From positions 1,984,001 through 2,048,000 of the forward strand of contig NC_092405.1 in NCBI RefSeq assembly GCF_009017415.1: 64,000 nucleotides of DNA. Direction: 5' to 3'. Positions 23,284-39,000 of this stretch are shown piece after piece. The position numbers and the translations under genes are program-made. Position 1 is the first letter of the stretch. Every line of letters begins with the position of its first letter. Under the pieces are notes generated by a model. It had not been told where the DNA came from and made no database searches. It saw nothing but the letters and a program-made list of their open reading frames with translations. This DNA is from Aspergillus flavus (taxonomy: Eukaryota > Ascomycota > Eurotiomycetes > Eurotiales > Aspergillaceae).

Positions 23284-23750
23284 ATGACCGTTGCCGAGTC
23301 GGTTAAGAGTGCCGTTGGACTGGCGGATACTCCCGGTACGTTTTCAATGCCATTGGCTCCCGCGCTCAAGAGCAAGATCAATATCATGTCATTATTGACT
23401 GAGCCGAGTATTGATGTTTCATTTTAGCCACCCGCCAGGAGATGTCCGATGCTCGTCTGCCTATTCAGTACCGCGACTCTTGTGGCCACCTTCTCATCCC
23501 ATTGAACCGATGCCGGCAGCAGGAGTACTACCTTCCTTGGAAGTGCGAGGTATGTCATTGTATTCCTTCTCCGCATAACGCTCTTGCGTATATATCCATG
23601 ATTTAATATTTGAAGAATATAACTAATATCCAATTTCTACTCCAGGATGAGAGACACAGCTACGAGAAGTGCCAATATGAAGAATTTAAGAAGCGCGTTG
23701 CCAAGATGGACGAGCTGCGAGCTGCTAAGAACGGTGCCCGGAGCAATTGA
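23284..23750 (+). CDS. NADH-ubiquinone oxidoreductase B18 subunit (NDUFB7)
   Basis: Three exons (23284-23335, 23428-23549, 23646-23750) encode 92 residues starting MTVAESVKSAVGLADTP. The protein carries the twin CX9C pattern of NDUFB7: C-GHLLIPLNR-C and C-EDERHSYEK-C, within the conserved CRQQEYYLPWKCEDE region. This accessory subunit sits on the intermembrane-space side of mitochondrial complex I. The two disulfides are made by the Mia40 import route, so a cleavable presequence is not expected and none is seen. The C-terminal tail is basic and helical (FKKRVAKMDELRAAKNG). Length fits the family. Introns of 92 and 96 bp split the gene. It is divergent from the APSES gene. Confidence 0.93.
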
Positions 23751-25013
23751 TACCAAACACATCGGCTTATGCATTTGATATGGACGAAGCAGCAGGTTAT
23801 GTACATAAAGTTCTGAGATTGATTGATCATGCACCGACTTTGGCGTTCGGATTGAGAATAAGCTTGCCGATACTATCCCTTTGTACCTCCGACTCAGAAG
23901 GCAAGCATGTTGCCTGTAATTCATGAAATGGTCATCTCTCGGTGTGATGCGGACCCGGTGCTTCCATCCCTCCGAACGATTTCTATGCATGAGATTGCTT
24001 AGGAATGCGCAAGCGAAATACTTGAATTCATCCGTGGTCCAGCCTTACACTATCTGGTGTCGTATTTGCCTATGTAGTAGTCACCGCTGGTTAAATCATT
24101 CGAGTCCTCATGGTTTACCAGGGTCGAAATATTTTCACGATCTTCAGCTACTAGCCGTAAATGGCAGTGGCATCTGAAGTACGAAGTATGAACAAGGGTA
24201 ATTCAATAGAATGGTGATTTCAGTCAGGATAACCGTGTGACACTGATCTCCTTGATATATCGATATCCGGCACTTGTAGCTTACGGCATATGAAGTATAA
24301 GGCTACCAACCTATTATCAAGTACATTACTTAGACCTTGGTGATTTACGGATTGTGAGGTGGGTAACGACTTACCTCAACCATTAGTCAGCTGTGGGAGA
24401 TGCTTTATACTGTCAGTTGCCTTAAAAGTTTGTGAACATTGGTTGCCTTGCACTTGTATGTTTATAGATGTCACGAGTGATCTCAGTTCACTCCTCAGCG
24501 ATGTGATCACATGACTACCAGTTGAGGAAACTGCTTAGAAATCATTGCATCGGTTTCTCGTGAATTCCGCAGCGTTAACGGCGTTATCAGCGATAATGGC
24601 ACTCGATGCCCCGCTTAGAGACCAAAAGATGCCCCCCACTATTGGCAAAAGTTCATTGCTTTACCCAATCACCGATAACAATCGCCGTCTCCGAGACGCC
24701 GCCGGGAAAATCAGCATAAAAGCGACAATACCAATCCGACTATAACTTTCTTCCCTTTCCTTCCATCGTCTGTCTCTACAGTTTTTCATGCTGTGCGTAT
24801 AGTACTCTGAGGTGTCAGTTTTACCTGGCATTGTATTATTTTATTCGGCCGGTTGCTTCCAGCGTGCGCACTCTGGCGCATCCTCTGCCGCCAAAACCTC
24901 CCCCTCATCCCCGCGGGGCTTGCAGATCGTGTGATTCGGAGTTTCGTCTTAATACGGAAGACTCTCTTATAATTCAATTCTGACACCGGTTCTTCGGAAG
25001 GGGCTGTGAAATC
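23751..25013. other. 1.26-kb intergenic before glutamate-cysteine ligase
   Basis: 3'UTR of NDUFB7 followed by the promoter and leader of the ligase gene. Mostly AT-rich to 24500, then GC-richer. The frames here begin with TTG or are short, and I see no gene. Confidence 0.5.
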
Positions 25014-27372
25014 ATGGGTTTGCTGTACGTCGCGACTCTTACGAGACATATTGTGCGGCCCACCTGGACCTAACGTCAAACGTCCCTCTAGAGCACTAGG
25101 AACCGCTCTCGATTGGCCCGAGGCGAAGAAGCGAGCGGATCAGGTGCGAAAATGGGGTATCGAGGTACGCATCTGCCTTATGTTTCTGCTATTTAGTGAT
25201 CCATGAACGTTCACCTAACGCGCACCAGCAATTGCTCGCCAATTGGCGCCGAGCGAAAGGGAAAGAGCGCGACGCTCTTCTTTGGGGTGATGAGGTAAGA
25301 TTCCTATGTCGACATGACCACAAAGCTCACAACTGACTAATCCACTCATACTCAGGTCGAGTACCTTGTCGTTGCCGTTGATGACGAGGCGAAAAAGGCC
25401 CGGTTATCTCTCGCTCAGGCCGAGATTCTCAAGTCCCTGGCTGAGGATGAAGCCAACTGGAAGTCTGGAGGGTCAAACAGTATACAGAACAAGGAGCAGT
25501 AAGGCAAACTGGTTTGCGATATCAATTCGAGGGAATATTTCTGATGACGCCTAGTGATGGAGAGGATCCGCCCCATTTTCATCCGGAATTTGGTCGCTTC
25601 ATGCTGGAGGCTACTCCGGGGCGGCCATGGGGGATTGGTTTCAAGGATCTATTGAAGGTTGAGTCAAACATGAAATGGAGGTAGGTTTTTTCGTCCAAAA
25701 ATCACTGTCTGAGCCTAACCTGGTCCCTTAGGCGGGAGGTTGCCAAGTCTCACATGGCATCAAATGAATACCCTATTACTCTTACCACATTCCCCCGCTT
25801 GGGCACGAAAGACGACTACATTCAACCATACTATCCCCCATCTGGAGCTGCACTCCGATCTCAGTTTGTTCCTGACGAGATCGCGAATCCCCATATCAGG
25901 TTTCCAACGCTGGCTGGTAATATAAGATCGAGACGGGGCCGAAAGGTCGAGCTGAATGTGCCGGTCTTCAAAGACACAAACACCCCCGAACCTTTCAATG
26001 ACCCAACGGTGAACTATGACCTCCACAACTGGCCTGAAGATGATGATGTCAGAAATGGAGCGGCTAAGGAAGGGCATGTCTATATGGACGCCATGGCATT
26101 TGGCATGGGCAGTTGTTGCCTTCAGATCACCTTTCAGGCAAAGAATATGACGGAGGGGAGAAAGCTATACGACCAATTGAGTCCTCTGGGACCCATTCTT
26201 CTTGCACTCACGGCTGCAACCCCCATATATAAGGGCTTCCTTGTCGACACTGATGTTCGGTGGAACCAGATCGGTAACGCTGTAGATGACCGGACACGTG
26301 AGGAACTTGGTGAAGCTGTGAGTTGTCCCTCTGTCGATGGCCGGTCCAGAGCTAACGTGCCAAATAGCCCTTGAAGAACGATCGGTGGAGAATTCCCAAG
26401 TCTAGATACGCCTCAAACTCGACTTATCTTTCCCAGGATCCTAGGCTGCGGAAGGAGTACTTGGATCCTGATCTGATCGTGGATGAAGAGATCAAGAAGC
26501 GCCTGATTGATGGTGGTATGGATGAACTTTTGGCCACACATTTCGCGCATCTCTTCATACGCGACCCACTGGTCATCTTCTCGGAAGACCTGGAAGAGCT
26601 GGACCTAAACAAGGCAGACCACTTCGAGAACCTGCAATCGACTAATTGGCAACACATGCGCTTCAAGCCACCCCCGCCGGAAAAAGACGACATTGGCTGG
26701 CGAGTCGAGTTCCGCTCGATGGAAATTCAAATGACCGATTTCGAAAATGCAGCATTTAGCATATTTATCGTGCTTGTCACCCGCGCGATTCTCAGTTTTG
26801 ACTTGAACTTCTACATCCCTATCCAACGCACGACCGAAAATATGGAAACGGCCCATGCGCGAAATGCAGTCTTGGACCGAAAGTTCTACTTCCGCAAGGA
26901 TCCATTCTCTCCTCGTGCACGTAGACCGCACCCGCAGTCTTCTACTAATGGTGAAGTGTCGTCTGCCACATCATCCGCCGTTAATACACCACCCCCGTCG
27001 CCTCCACTTAAACCAGTAGAGTCGGAATATGAGCTCATGACTATCTCAGATATCATCAACGGTTCTGCTGACGGATCGTTCCCCGGATTGATCCCGCTTG
27101 TCGAATCATACTTGAACAGTGTCAATGTGGACGTTGAAACGCGCTGCTTCCTGGCAACCTACCTCGACCTCATTCGGAAACGGGCAAACGGAACCCTCTG
27201 GACTGGGGCGCGGTGGATCCGTGAATATGTTGCTTCGCATCCTGCATATAAGCATGATAGTGTCGTCTCCGAAGAAATATGCTACGATCTTGTGAAGGCA
27301 GTTGAGGAGATGTCTGTAAAAGAAGGAAAGCACGGGAGTGTTGGATGGGAGCTTCTTAGAGGCAAGAAGTAA
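25014..27372 (+). CDS. Glutamate-cysteine ligase catalytic subunit (gamma-glutamylcysteine synthetase)
   Basis: Seven exons: 25014-25024, 25092-25164, 25229-25294, 25356-25498, 25555-25680, 25732-26317, 26368-27372. Together they encode 669 residues. The enzyme joins glutamate and cysteine using ATP, the first and rate-limiting step of glutathione synthesis, in the cytosol. The first exon is only 11 nt (MGL plus CT). Splicing gives MGLLALGTALDWPEAKKRAD, the conserved start. Diagnostic blocks include LLWGDEVEYLVV (ATP/metal-binding Glu), HFHPEFGRFMLEATPGRPWG (about residues 105-125), MDAMAFGMGSCCLQITFQAK and TDVRWNQIGNAVDDRT. Near the middle are RFKPPPPEKDDIGWRVEFRS and MEIQMTDFENAAF. A Ser/Pro-rich insertion precedes the C-terminal region. 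Length matches eukaryotic GCL. No regulatory subunit gene is visible nearby. All junctions keep frame. Confidence 0.95.
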
Positions 27373-27592
27373 GACGGCGAAAAGTTCGGCTCTATATAGA
27401 CATGGTATTTTAGTTCGGGTAGTAGATAGGATTGTTTCTCTGATATCCTTCATCATGGCTAAGAGTTCAATTTTGTTTACTGTGTCCACGTTGCATCTAG
27501 CCCTGTTATTATCAATTCATCTTGCTTTCCACAACCCTTATCCGAGGCTCCAATGCATAACCACGGGCAGGACAGGATAACAAGTGTATTGC

Positions 27593-28024
27593 TTATAGCA
27601 ACGAATTCTTTTCCTCCTCAGTTGGCCATCGACATGAATCAGCTAACCCAGTCACTTTCCATTCTCCGTTGAGTTTATGAAGCACGAAAAGTTCGACACC
27701 CACATGGTTCACAACGCCATTGATCTTCGATCTGAACGGCGCCCACACTGCAGCCATATTACCCAATTCGTATACCTTCACCTCAGGATCCCAGATCCGC
27801 TCGTCGATTTCATCCTGCACGTTTGCAATCTGCTCCACAAAGACGCCAATCGTACAGAAACGGGGTACCATAGGCGGCGGTGGCCAAAGTGACATTCCTC
27901 CTGCTCGGATGCAGTACTTCTCGAAGTCGGCCGACGACTTCGCATTTAATGCCGCAAGGAAGCCGTGTATGACAGTGATGATGGCTTCTTCCTCAGGTGA
28001 TGGTGGTGAACATATTGGCGTCAT
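27593..28024 (-). CDS. SnoaL/NTF2-like fold protein
   Basis: About 143 residues from MTPICSPPSPEEEAIITVIH. The frame is open for 48 more codons, up to an ATG at 28168, but that extension (RLSTFQSLKNRDSRGIRFS...) has poor composition and may be leader. The helix-then-barrel pattern fits an NTF2/SnoaL domain: HGFLAALNAKSSADFEKYC, then GMSLWPPPPM, VPRFCTIGVFVEQIANV, NMAAVWAPFRSKINGVVNHV and GVELFVLHKLNGEWKVTG. Proteins of this type include small hydrolases, isomerases and polyketide cyclases, but no catalytic residue set identifies a reaction. Convergent with the ligase gene (220 bp between stops). Function unknown. Confidence 0.72.
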   Translation of the reverse strand: MTPICSPPSPEEEAIITVIHGFLAALNAKSSADFEKYCIRAGGMSLWPPPPMVPRFCTIGVFVEQIANVQDEIDERIWDPEVKVYELGNMAAVWAPFRSKINGVVNHVGVELFVLHKLNGEWKVTGLADSCRWPTEEEKNSLL

Positions 28025-29567
28025 GGGGAGAGGCTCAGGTGATAATATTGTCCACCACACTCTGCAGATACGGCTAAACAACGGATATATGACGCGAGGG
28101 TAGATACACGAGAATCGTATCCCCCTGCTGTCTCTGTTCTTGAGGCTTTGAAAAGTCGACAATCTCATAGTAGATCTGTGATTTTCAGGGTAATGGCGTT
28201 GAGCTGCTTCGACTAGATGTGTGTCGCTTGACGACCGCGATCTGCAGGCGGTGCGATGAAAGGAGTTCAGATCACTGAAGACTTTTATACTGTGCTAAAA
28301 AGCATGGGGCAGTGGAGAACAACACCTTACTCCACCCTTATGTGAAATCAGGTTTTCAAGCAAACAATTAAGTCAGATCGTCCAGGTGTGCTACAACGCT
28401 AAGATTAGTACGACTCTTCTTCACCGGGGCAGCTCTCACAGCCGATGCATGTCGGGGCTACATGAGGTTCCCGTGTTGATCCAAGGAGGCTAGCTAGCCG
28501 GTTGTGCCACACGCATGCCCAGAAAATGAGGATCTATAGTAGAAGCCGAACATGATGCTCTATGAAACCTCTGCTTTTGAACCCTTTGTAGAATGGGCGG
28601 CTCCTGCTATTGAATCTTGTACGACAAAGCAATTCTGGTCAGGGGTTCTCCATGTGACGGACTATTTAACATATGTCATTTTGTCTCGGGTGTAGAAACA
28701 TGGCCAGATAGTTCATATCTTGCCCATTATAGGATACGAACTGTCTCAGTACGGCATATCAATAAGTGTTCTGGAATATGCTGCCTCAGGAAAGCCATCA
28801 AGATTATGTGCTAACCCTAAGGAGGTGCCCTCCACGTGCAGGGAACTTCTACTTACAATCCAGTCAACTTCGTTCAGTTCCCCACATACAACTTACAACC
28901 GGCCATCTTCTTCGCAGGTGACAGCATACCCAAGCGAATCCACTATGGGCTATGATAATATTCTCCGGTTCAATCTTCCAAGTAAGTGATGGAAGATCGG
29001 AACCCCACATAGTCAAGCACGCAATTAATCAAGTCGGCTATCTTACAGGAAGCAAAAGAAAGACGGACAATTAGCCCCCTAGCCCTTCAAGTCACATCCA
29101 ACAAGAAGAGATCTTTGGAATCGCCGGCAAATCTTCGGGACATTCATCAATCAAACTTCAACCGCGTCCACTATGAACAATCCCACCCCGGAAGCCCCAC
29201 GAGTCATACCTCCACAACCAACTCGGGGGCCGACAATCTTCTCTATAAGGGGAAACTCTCTTTAGCCGGTTGGCCATTCATTGAATGTCAAACTTCACCC
29301 CCGCAATTCCATGACCCCGATTACTCCGGATCCCACTGCGTCACAAACTCCACCCCCACAATATGCCATTGTATGATGAATTCGGGCCCCGACTCTATTA
29401 TCCTTGTTGCTCAAGTCCCGACTTAAGTCCCGAGAGCATAGGGAAAGTTCCATATGGGGCTATGTACCCCGCAACTGATGGCATTTCACATAAAGAGGGC
29501 AGGGTGGGTGTTGCAGGATGCGGGAGTTGGTACAGTCGTGTAGGTTCTTTTTCAAAGGGCACGCAAG
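28025..29567. other. 1.5-kb intergenic between divergent SnoaL-like and carboxylesterase genes
   Basis: Promoter region for both neighbours. AT-rich on the left, C-rich on the plus strand from about 29100 to 29430. A few 80-100 codon frames exist but show no family similarity. No gene supported. Confidence 0.5.
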
Positions 29568-31426
<1,859 letters not shown>

Positions 31427-32602
31427 TATAGCTGAATAGGTAGTCCTGACTTGTTAACTACCAGATCGCACACTCCCCAATCCAAGTGAACATGAAGTCA
31501 TGACGAGATCTCTAAGTTCCCAGAACAACTCGCCAAATCGGGTAAGGCTAGTCCTCCTAACAGCCACAAACACAATCAGAACTAAACCCCCTACAAACAT
31601 AACCTTCTTCATGAAATTTCCAGAAATAACCAAGGCAACAAGACTAAAACCAACTCTAAAAATACGAATAAAATTACATTAGTTTATAGCAAAGCAAACT
31701 ACTTAATCTCCAAGAAAAGACGAAGAAGAAAAAAAGAACCCTAAAAAGAACCAAGCCAAATACCGAACCGCACAATTCCCGAACGCACCCTCCAAAAATA
31801 GCACACTTTAAATTAAGCAATTTAAACCAAGTGCGCGTGATTATAAATGCTTACAAGCACACAGCAAGGCAGGCCAACAACCCCATACGGACTACGGGAT
31901 AACGGACACCCCCCCATTCCTGTCAAAGTACTTCTCCAAAGCCCCAGTCCCCTAATTCAATAGTCTGCAACGCTCAAGTGGGCGACTGGAGTCGCCTGTC
32001 ATGGCATGTCCCGAGGGCCAGTTGGAGAGCAGGTAATTAGGCAGAATTTCCTCGGTAGCGAATTGGACCTGTGATTGGGGATTGCGGCAGGATCTTCAGT
32101 CTACTTCTCTACAGTATTAGGGAGGGGATGAAGAAAATCAAGGAAAGAGAAAACAAACGTGTGTAATTTTACCTGAAATTTTGCATAAAAAGTAAGCCAC
32201 CAAATGTATTACAGAGTAGACACAATACAAGCCACGCGTAGCTTCAGACCCAAACCCCCGGTATTCCCATGCAGAAGCTGAAGAAGAAACCCCATTATCC
32301 AAGAACAACCCCCTCAACCATGGTACGAGCCACAGATAAAGCCTTTCTAGAACGTCACAAAACCCTTTCTCGGAAATGACAAGCGAGTGATCCAATGTCT
32401 TGATTTCCTTGGTTAAAGCAACGAAATTAGCCTGGTTGACATTCAGTAAATCAGAATGCAGTGGCGGTGCACATCTGTGGTTAGTTTGATTATCTGCTGT
32501 CGATCGGTGATTGCAGATTGTGCTTATGTGGGCAATCAATTGGCTATCGGGGACCTCGTGAGGGGGCTTTATTCTCCTGCTTCTTTCTGTCTAGTTCCCC
32601 TT

Positions 32603-32649
32603 TTCTTTTTCTTTTTTTTTTATTATTACTTTTTTTTTTTTTTTTTTTC
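32603..32649. repeat. T-rich homopolymer tract
   Basis: Nearly uninterrupted T runs over about 45 bp. Low-complexity DNA with no further meaning seen. Confidence 0.8.
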
Positions 32650-35600
32650 ATTTGTGTCTTGGAGACCATTTTCTTGATTCGATGACAATAGGATTGTTGG
32701 GTGCGGATCGTCTATTGTTTCTGGTTCACACGTGTCGTGGGGTTTGGGGATTGCGCATTCTAGAATGTCAGGGTTCCATGGGTCAGGGTTGTGTATTGGG
32801 TTTCTTGTATTTATGTTTCTCCTTTTTACCCGGTACTCTCTTTATATGTCTATTGATACGTTTGTTACGTGTAAGTGTGCTTTTGCAGTTTGAAATGGGG
32901 TAGATAGTTTACACTTATGTCTGGCTTGGGGTTTCTGGTTATTTGCCTTATGATTCAGGCAATGTAACCCTATATTCGAGACCTTACTCGATATGAAGGG
33001 AGCTTGGGAATATTGAGCATAAAAGAAAAGTTCATGATTGAATGAATAGCCTGAAAAGGAGGAGAAAAGTATACAACAGTAAAGGGAATCAATATGCCCG
33101 GTCATTCTATCAACCGAGGCATATTCAATGCAGCAGAACAATTCCCTGCAACTACTACATACTCCGTCCATAGATATGCCTTCAAGACCTATATCAACAA
33201 TCACCAAACAGAGTAGATTATTCCACAGATAAAACCATATTCCAAAGAGACATTGCATTCAGCAAAGCCTCAACCAACCATACACCCTCCTACCCCGCGT
33301 ACAAATATATATACACCCCTTCTATGCAAACCAACACCCAAAAACCTGAAATGAAGAATAACTTAATCAACCAAAACTCAAACACAATCACAAATACAAC
33401 CTGCACCACACCAAATCCAGCCCCCCAACCCAGCCCCTCACCCGAAATTTTTCTCCATCGGGCAAGCTGCAGCTGCAGAATTCCCACCCGGGCGATGCAA
33501 TCCAGACCAATCGGCCACGGACAACACGGGGAGGAGATTAAACCGACTAATAGTCAGTCAAGAGATCTGTGTCAGCAGTCGCCCAAGAATCTGGGAAAGT
33601 CCCCTGCATAGTCACTGCATGAGCTTTGTGCTTATTGCAGCTGGACTATAGTACTGGGAGGTGTGGTTATAGGTATGGGTGTTATAGGTGTGCAATGTGG
33701 TTTACGGTGATAACTCGGGGATTCGATAGAATAGATTAATATGTATTTGTAGGGTTTGTTTGGATTGGATTGTGGATTGTACTTGTTTGTGTATGTATCT
33801 ATTTACATTCACTATGTATGTACATCGTATGGTTCTGGTACATGTATGTGTAGGTGTACGCACATAGTCATACAATAAACAACCTCAGCTAATACCTACG
33901 TATATCCCATATCAATCAAACAATAAACCGACACATTCCCCGAGATATACGAGGCCCCCCGTAACCAGAAACAATAGAACCAAACCCCATATAAGAATAG
34001 AACAAAACCGAAAAATCAATAGACAATCACGGGTGAGGCAAAAAGAGTGGACCATGAAAATCAACCCCAACAACTAAGACACTTCCAGTTATCATCTCCG
34101 GAGCCTTCTATGGTTTTTGTCTCCGACTGGACATTCTACCGCAGTTGTGGCTATACTCCGGAGAACAGGCAATATAATTTGGGGGGACGGCACGAGTCAT
34201 GGGTAGTAATCAGGGTTAATTTATTCCGCACTCCTTCTAGAAACTGAATCGGGGGCGGGCTGGCTATCCACTTTGTTTTGTACCCACTTACGGCATGGGC
34301 ATTCGGGCCCGTATCCGAGGCTGTTGGGTGGTTCACTGGGAAATTTATTAATATATTAATATATTAATTAGGCGGAAGCGAAAAGTTACGTAGGTGGAAT
34401 GAAGTATTGTTGGAATGAAATACCATGGAGAGTGTAGAGGGAGGTTGTAGCGCTGTCTATCTCTCCTAAAAGTAAGTTTGATATTAGTAGAGGCAGATAA
34501 ACTTCGGGTGACAGGTTCCCCCTACATTAGTAGGCAGGGACTACTGTAGATACTAGATACATACTTTCTATCTAATCTACCATTGACCTGCCCAAATAGG
34601 CACAACGGACAACACCGCCACTTCGTCAACATTAATCGAGAAAGGAAAGGGTACCTACCGACAGTGGATCAACAATAACTTAAGCAGCTCAACCGAGTCG
34701 GTCTGTATGCAGCCGACATGATCCCTTAGTCGAGTCCACTCGAGTTAAGGTAGGCAGCTAACCAGATAGACAGACAGATGGCCAGTGGAGATCCCAATAT
34801 CCGCATTTTCAACGGTCCTCGGACCTCAGTAGGGACTCGGGAAAAAAAAAAAATTAAATATATTAATAAAGAAGACTAAACTATCTCGTGCTAAAAACCG
34901 GATGAGAAACAGTAGACTGAGCGACTAAGCCAGACTAAGCCCCATCGCGGACGTTGGACGGTTCCCAAAACGGCAGTTTTTAATTTAAACCTGGGATCAA
35001 TTTAATCAATCGATGTTTCTATCGTTAGATGGCACTAAGTACCATCTGTAGTTCTTGTACACCGCGATCTCATGAGATCATTCCATTTGAGTCCGGATTC
35101 ACCCCTGCCGTCTCCGAGGAGGAGTTATTCGGATCAACACCTTGATTCTTTCTCCCTGGATAAATTACTTTCTTCTTCGTCGACGAGCTAGAAACGGGTG
35201 GTGTGTGGGCCTCCCCCGTAGTAGCAAGTCGGCTAGCTGGTTGTCGTTTTTTCCCAGCCCACCGTTGAGGTCGAGTCAGTTTAGCCGATTAGTGATATTG
35301 GCTAGTGGATAGATTTACACCGACTTAAAGGAGATCTGTCGATTACGCGGGATCCGGATGTTGTAATTCATGACTGTATCCATCCATCCAACCCCCCGGA
35401 GATAGCCAGCTCCGGGAGCTTGACAAAATCCGTGTAAAAGAAAGTCGTACTGTATGATATGCTACGCTACAGCAGTGGTGGTGGGATACTTGGCAAGGCA
35501 CGGTGTCACTGTCTTCAACTGTAAAAAAAAATAATCTCATTTGCTAAAACTTCCCCTCCTATAAAAGCTTATATTATCATTCTTATACGGGAGATCAGAG

Positions 35601-35999
35601 CTCAATACGGTATGTACATTTAAACTCTCAAGATAAGAAAGAGTACTACGTAACCACCCCTGCCCGGCCATACATAAGAGACTCCGTTAAGTTCCTGTAA
35701 GTATCCAGCGACTCGGTAGATTCGGAAATATAAGACGCCATGACTCGACTTGAGAGTTATTCTCCGAGGCTTAGTTGGAATCTTGGTACGCCAAAAGCGG
35801 GAAGGATGGGAACTGAAAGGGGTGGCGGAAGTAATTTCGAATCAAATGTCAGGAAACAAAGAATGAAAGGAGGTTAAGGGACAAAGGGAGGTTGGATTGG
35901 ACAATTTACTTCACGTGTTTTTATTAGTTTATTAGTTTATTTAGGTTTTGTTCTTTTCCTTTTCCTATTTTCTTACAAACTCCCAGGGGGGTGGAAACT

Positions 36000-36063
36000 G
36001 GGAAAGAGCAAAGGAAAAGAAAGAAAGAAAAAAAAAAAAAGAAAAAGAAAAAGAAAAAGAAAA
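36000..36063. repeat. Purine-rich (GAAAAA)n-like tract
   Basis: Imperfect AAAGA/GAAAAA repeats, mirror-like, in the nsdD upstream region. Confidence 0.7.
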
Positions 36064-39000
36064 GGCGGGAGGTGGGCCGCTAGTCTCCTTTTCGGGAGGG
36101 CACATCCCTGCTAGTATCCCGTCATGATACCCGTACGGAGGACGGTGGGATTCCCTACTATCTGGCAACGGTAGGGAACTATGATCCATCCGGCCGAAAG
36201 GATATCTGGGAGTTCACTAAAGAAACAGCAAATCATTTGGAACATGTGATTGGGAAGGTACGTAAAAGATATATCAAAATGATCAATTTTGCAACAGGAA
36301 GGGACTGTGTACTTTAGCTGGATTTGTGGCTGAGGGACCGGTCGATATGGCTTGCACACTTCCAGTGCGGCGTATTTCGCTGGTACAAGTATGTCAATCG
36401 TGGATATTACCATATAGTACTCCGTAACGTCCAATAGGTACTTCTCCTGTACGTAAAAACAGAGGGGAAACAACAAAAAAAAGCAGGACGTTACTGGATT
36501 ATTTCGACTAATGCTTAACCTAGTTGATATTTTATCCAGTCATCAAAGCGTTTTGATTAGCTAACCGAAGTCAATTCCCAATCGGTCGGGCTGCAGCACG
36601 CGAGAGGTTAGTGCCGCCCAGACTAAACTGTTTTCTGACAAAACCCCAGCTGTCAACATCTTTTTCAGGTCAAGACATCGGAGAGTTTATCGGGATAAGG
36701 TTCCACCGATCCTGTGCTTCTTCTGATGATGCTGCTTCATTCTGTTCCCCGTTGGTGGGTTTCCCTCCCTCTACCTGCACAGCGTCCATTCGTTCCCAGA
36801 TTGGGCTTGGTATTGGTCATGGCTGGTGATAGGTTTCCTGCAGGATGCCCGATTTTGTTCCCGTTAACTAACCAACTACCACCGTACTAAACCCCTTCGA
36901 CAACAAGGTAGTATCTATTGCGGACCCAAATCCTTGCCGTCCAATAGTTCCCAACTGCCATGTGTCAGTCTGTCATATAGATCGTTCTACACGGTACGTT
37001 TCCCTGCAGAGACGCGCCCCTGGGAAGAGAACGCGTGCGGGTGGATAGGATCACACCCCCTTCGGATCGCAATCTAAATTTTGAGGCCGATCAGTTGGCG
37101 TCAGCCAGAACTACGGAATCTAGCCCACCCTGGCCAGTCTCAATGGGGAAAAATTGTGGACTATCCGTGATAATAGTTCAACTCGCTGGATGTTGAGTGA
37201 CTTGTTGGAAAATTGCGATCGCGTTTTGCGCCCTTCCCATCTTAGTCGACTCGCCGTCGCTCCTTTCTCTGATTGGTCTTGGTACCTCGCTGATCGTCAT
37301 GGGGCGATTAGAGGAAAATTGAGAAAAAGTGGCAGTCCCACAACGTGTCTGGGTAAAAAACGGCACCTGTCCGATCGTCTGCTAGAACTACTAGTAAGGA
37401 ATCATAATAATAAAAAAAAAGGAGGGGTGTAGATTTTTCTTAGGGCGATTTTAGCGAGAGCGCTCTCAACGGTTTTTGGCCCATCAGTCTATCCAGTCTG
37501 GCGCTGTCGATCTCATCCGCCCGGTCCACTGCCTGTCAGCTCCATGATCTATCGCTTGTTGTCCACCTGTCGCTTGCAAGGTCGATGGAAAAGCTTTCGA
37601 GGGGACTTTCCTGGGGAATGTACATACGATTGGTGGGTAAAAACCTAGTCTGATGCCCCCAATCTTGGACTGGATATGATCTGCCATCCTAGTGATTTAG
37701 TCCGTCATGTCGGCAGTTGGAAATTAGGCTCCCATCAACATTTTGTTTTGTTGCGTGGTTAAAGGATCAACAAGGAGTAAGAGGGACATCTCCATTTCCT
37801 CGTAAAGATCCGTAAGATCGGATAGGTGGCTGGAGGTGTTGTTCCGCCACATGCCGTACACACTACTCCTCTCCGTGCAAGTCAGTGACGTGTGGTGAAC
37901 GGCTGGAGTTGTCTATCCAGAGTAGATCCATCTCAACGGCCGGCGCAAATACTCCACCCTTAGAGGCAGCGTCGTAGCACAAACTGTAATGATGCATCCT
38001 GCTATGGATCTCCCCCAATTCGTGACGGTTGTGGTCCGCTGAGTAGCTAGTATCGTGTTAGAGAGGAACTAGAAGAGATTATGTCGGTGTACTCCGTATG
38101 CGATGGGAGATGTGTCTCCACGTCGTAACGGGCCTTGACTCGTCCTGGTGGTTTGATTTATGCTTATGAGCAGGTTTTCTTGACTAACAACCAAGGGCGA
38201 GGCCAATCCACTATGAATGGCGTCCAGAAACATTGTTTAATGGTATTAGAGAGGGCTGTGTCAGGGATACATAGCAATTGTTGGTAGAGTGTTATATCCT
38301 GTTCAAGTTTGTTTATATGGTATGGTGCTCAGAGTCTTCCTTTTTGAAAGATACTGATGATCTTCAGAGAGTGGAGCATCGTCGAGGAGCAGCTGACACG
38401 GAGTCCTCTGGTGGAATTTTGACCTGTTCGCGAACGAGACCACTTGTATTGTATACCAATCGGTGATCCAAGCGAGAGGAAGTACCATTCTATAAGCTGT
38501 ACGTACTCGGTACGTACATACGTTCCGACGTGCCGTTCCCATAGTAGTCGACGATTTAGCGTCCATGGCTGGAGACAACGATGTCGGTTGGAACCGGCGT
38601 GCAGTAAGTTTCCCATCCTGGATAAGCTGCTATCTGGTCAATGCGCGGCGCGGTTCGTTGTCGACCATCGGGAACTCGACTCTCCAACGCGACGTCTCGG
38701 GATTTGCTTTCCTTAGTTCGATCCAACAATATTTGCACTAGTCAGCAGGGATTTTAAGCGGAACCCACTATCCTGTCCCACACCACAAAACCTAAGATTG
38801 GACCAGGATTCCTACGCTGTCAGAAAGGAAAAAGAGGGGGGGAAGAAAGAAAGAAAGAAAACAAAAAGTCTAGGAGAAATGAAACAAGGGAAACTGTGTC
38901 CGAGCAATTTAGTTGATATCTCCTGGATGACGTGTAGATTCATTGCTCGTAGAGGCAGGTATAAGTGAAAATAAAGTAATGAACAAACGGTCGCAAGAAC

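Noticed and set aside
31500..31682. Small hydrophobic ORF on the minus strand (MKKVMFVGGLVLIVFVAV)
   Set aside because: About 55 codons in an A/C-biased stretch just after the esterase; likely an artefact of strand bias.
32138..32539. 133-codon minus-strand frame in the nsdD upstream desert
   Set aside because: It begins at TTG, has no family resemblance, and surrounding DNA is low-complexity.
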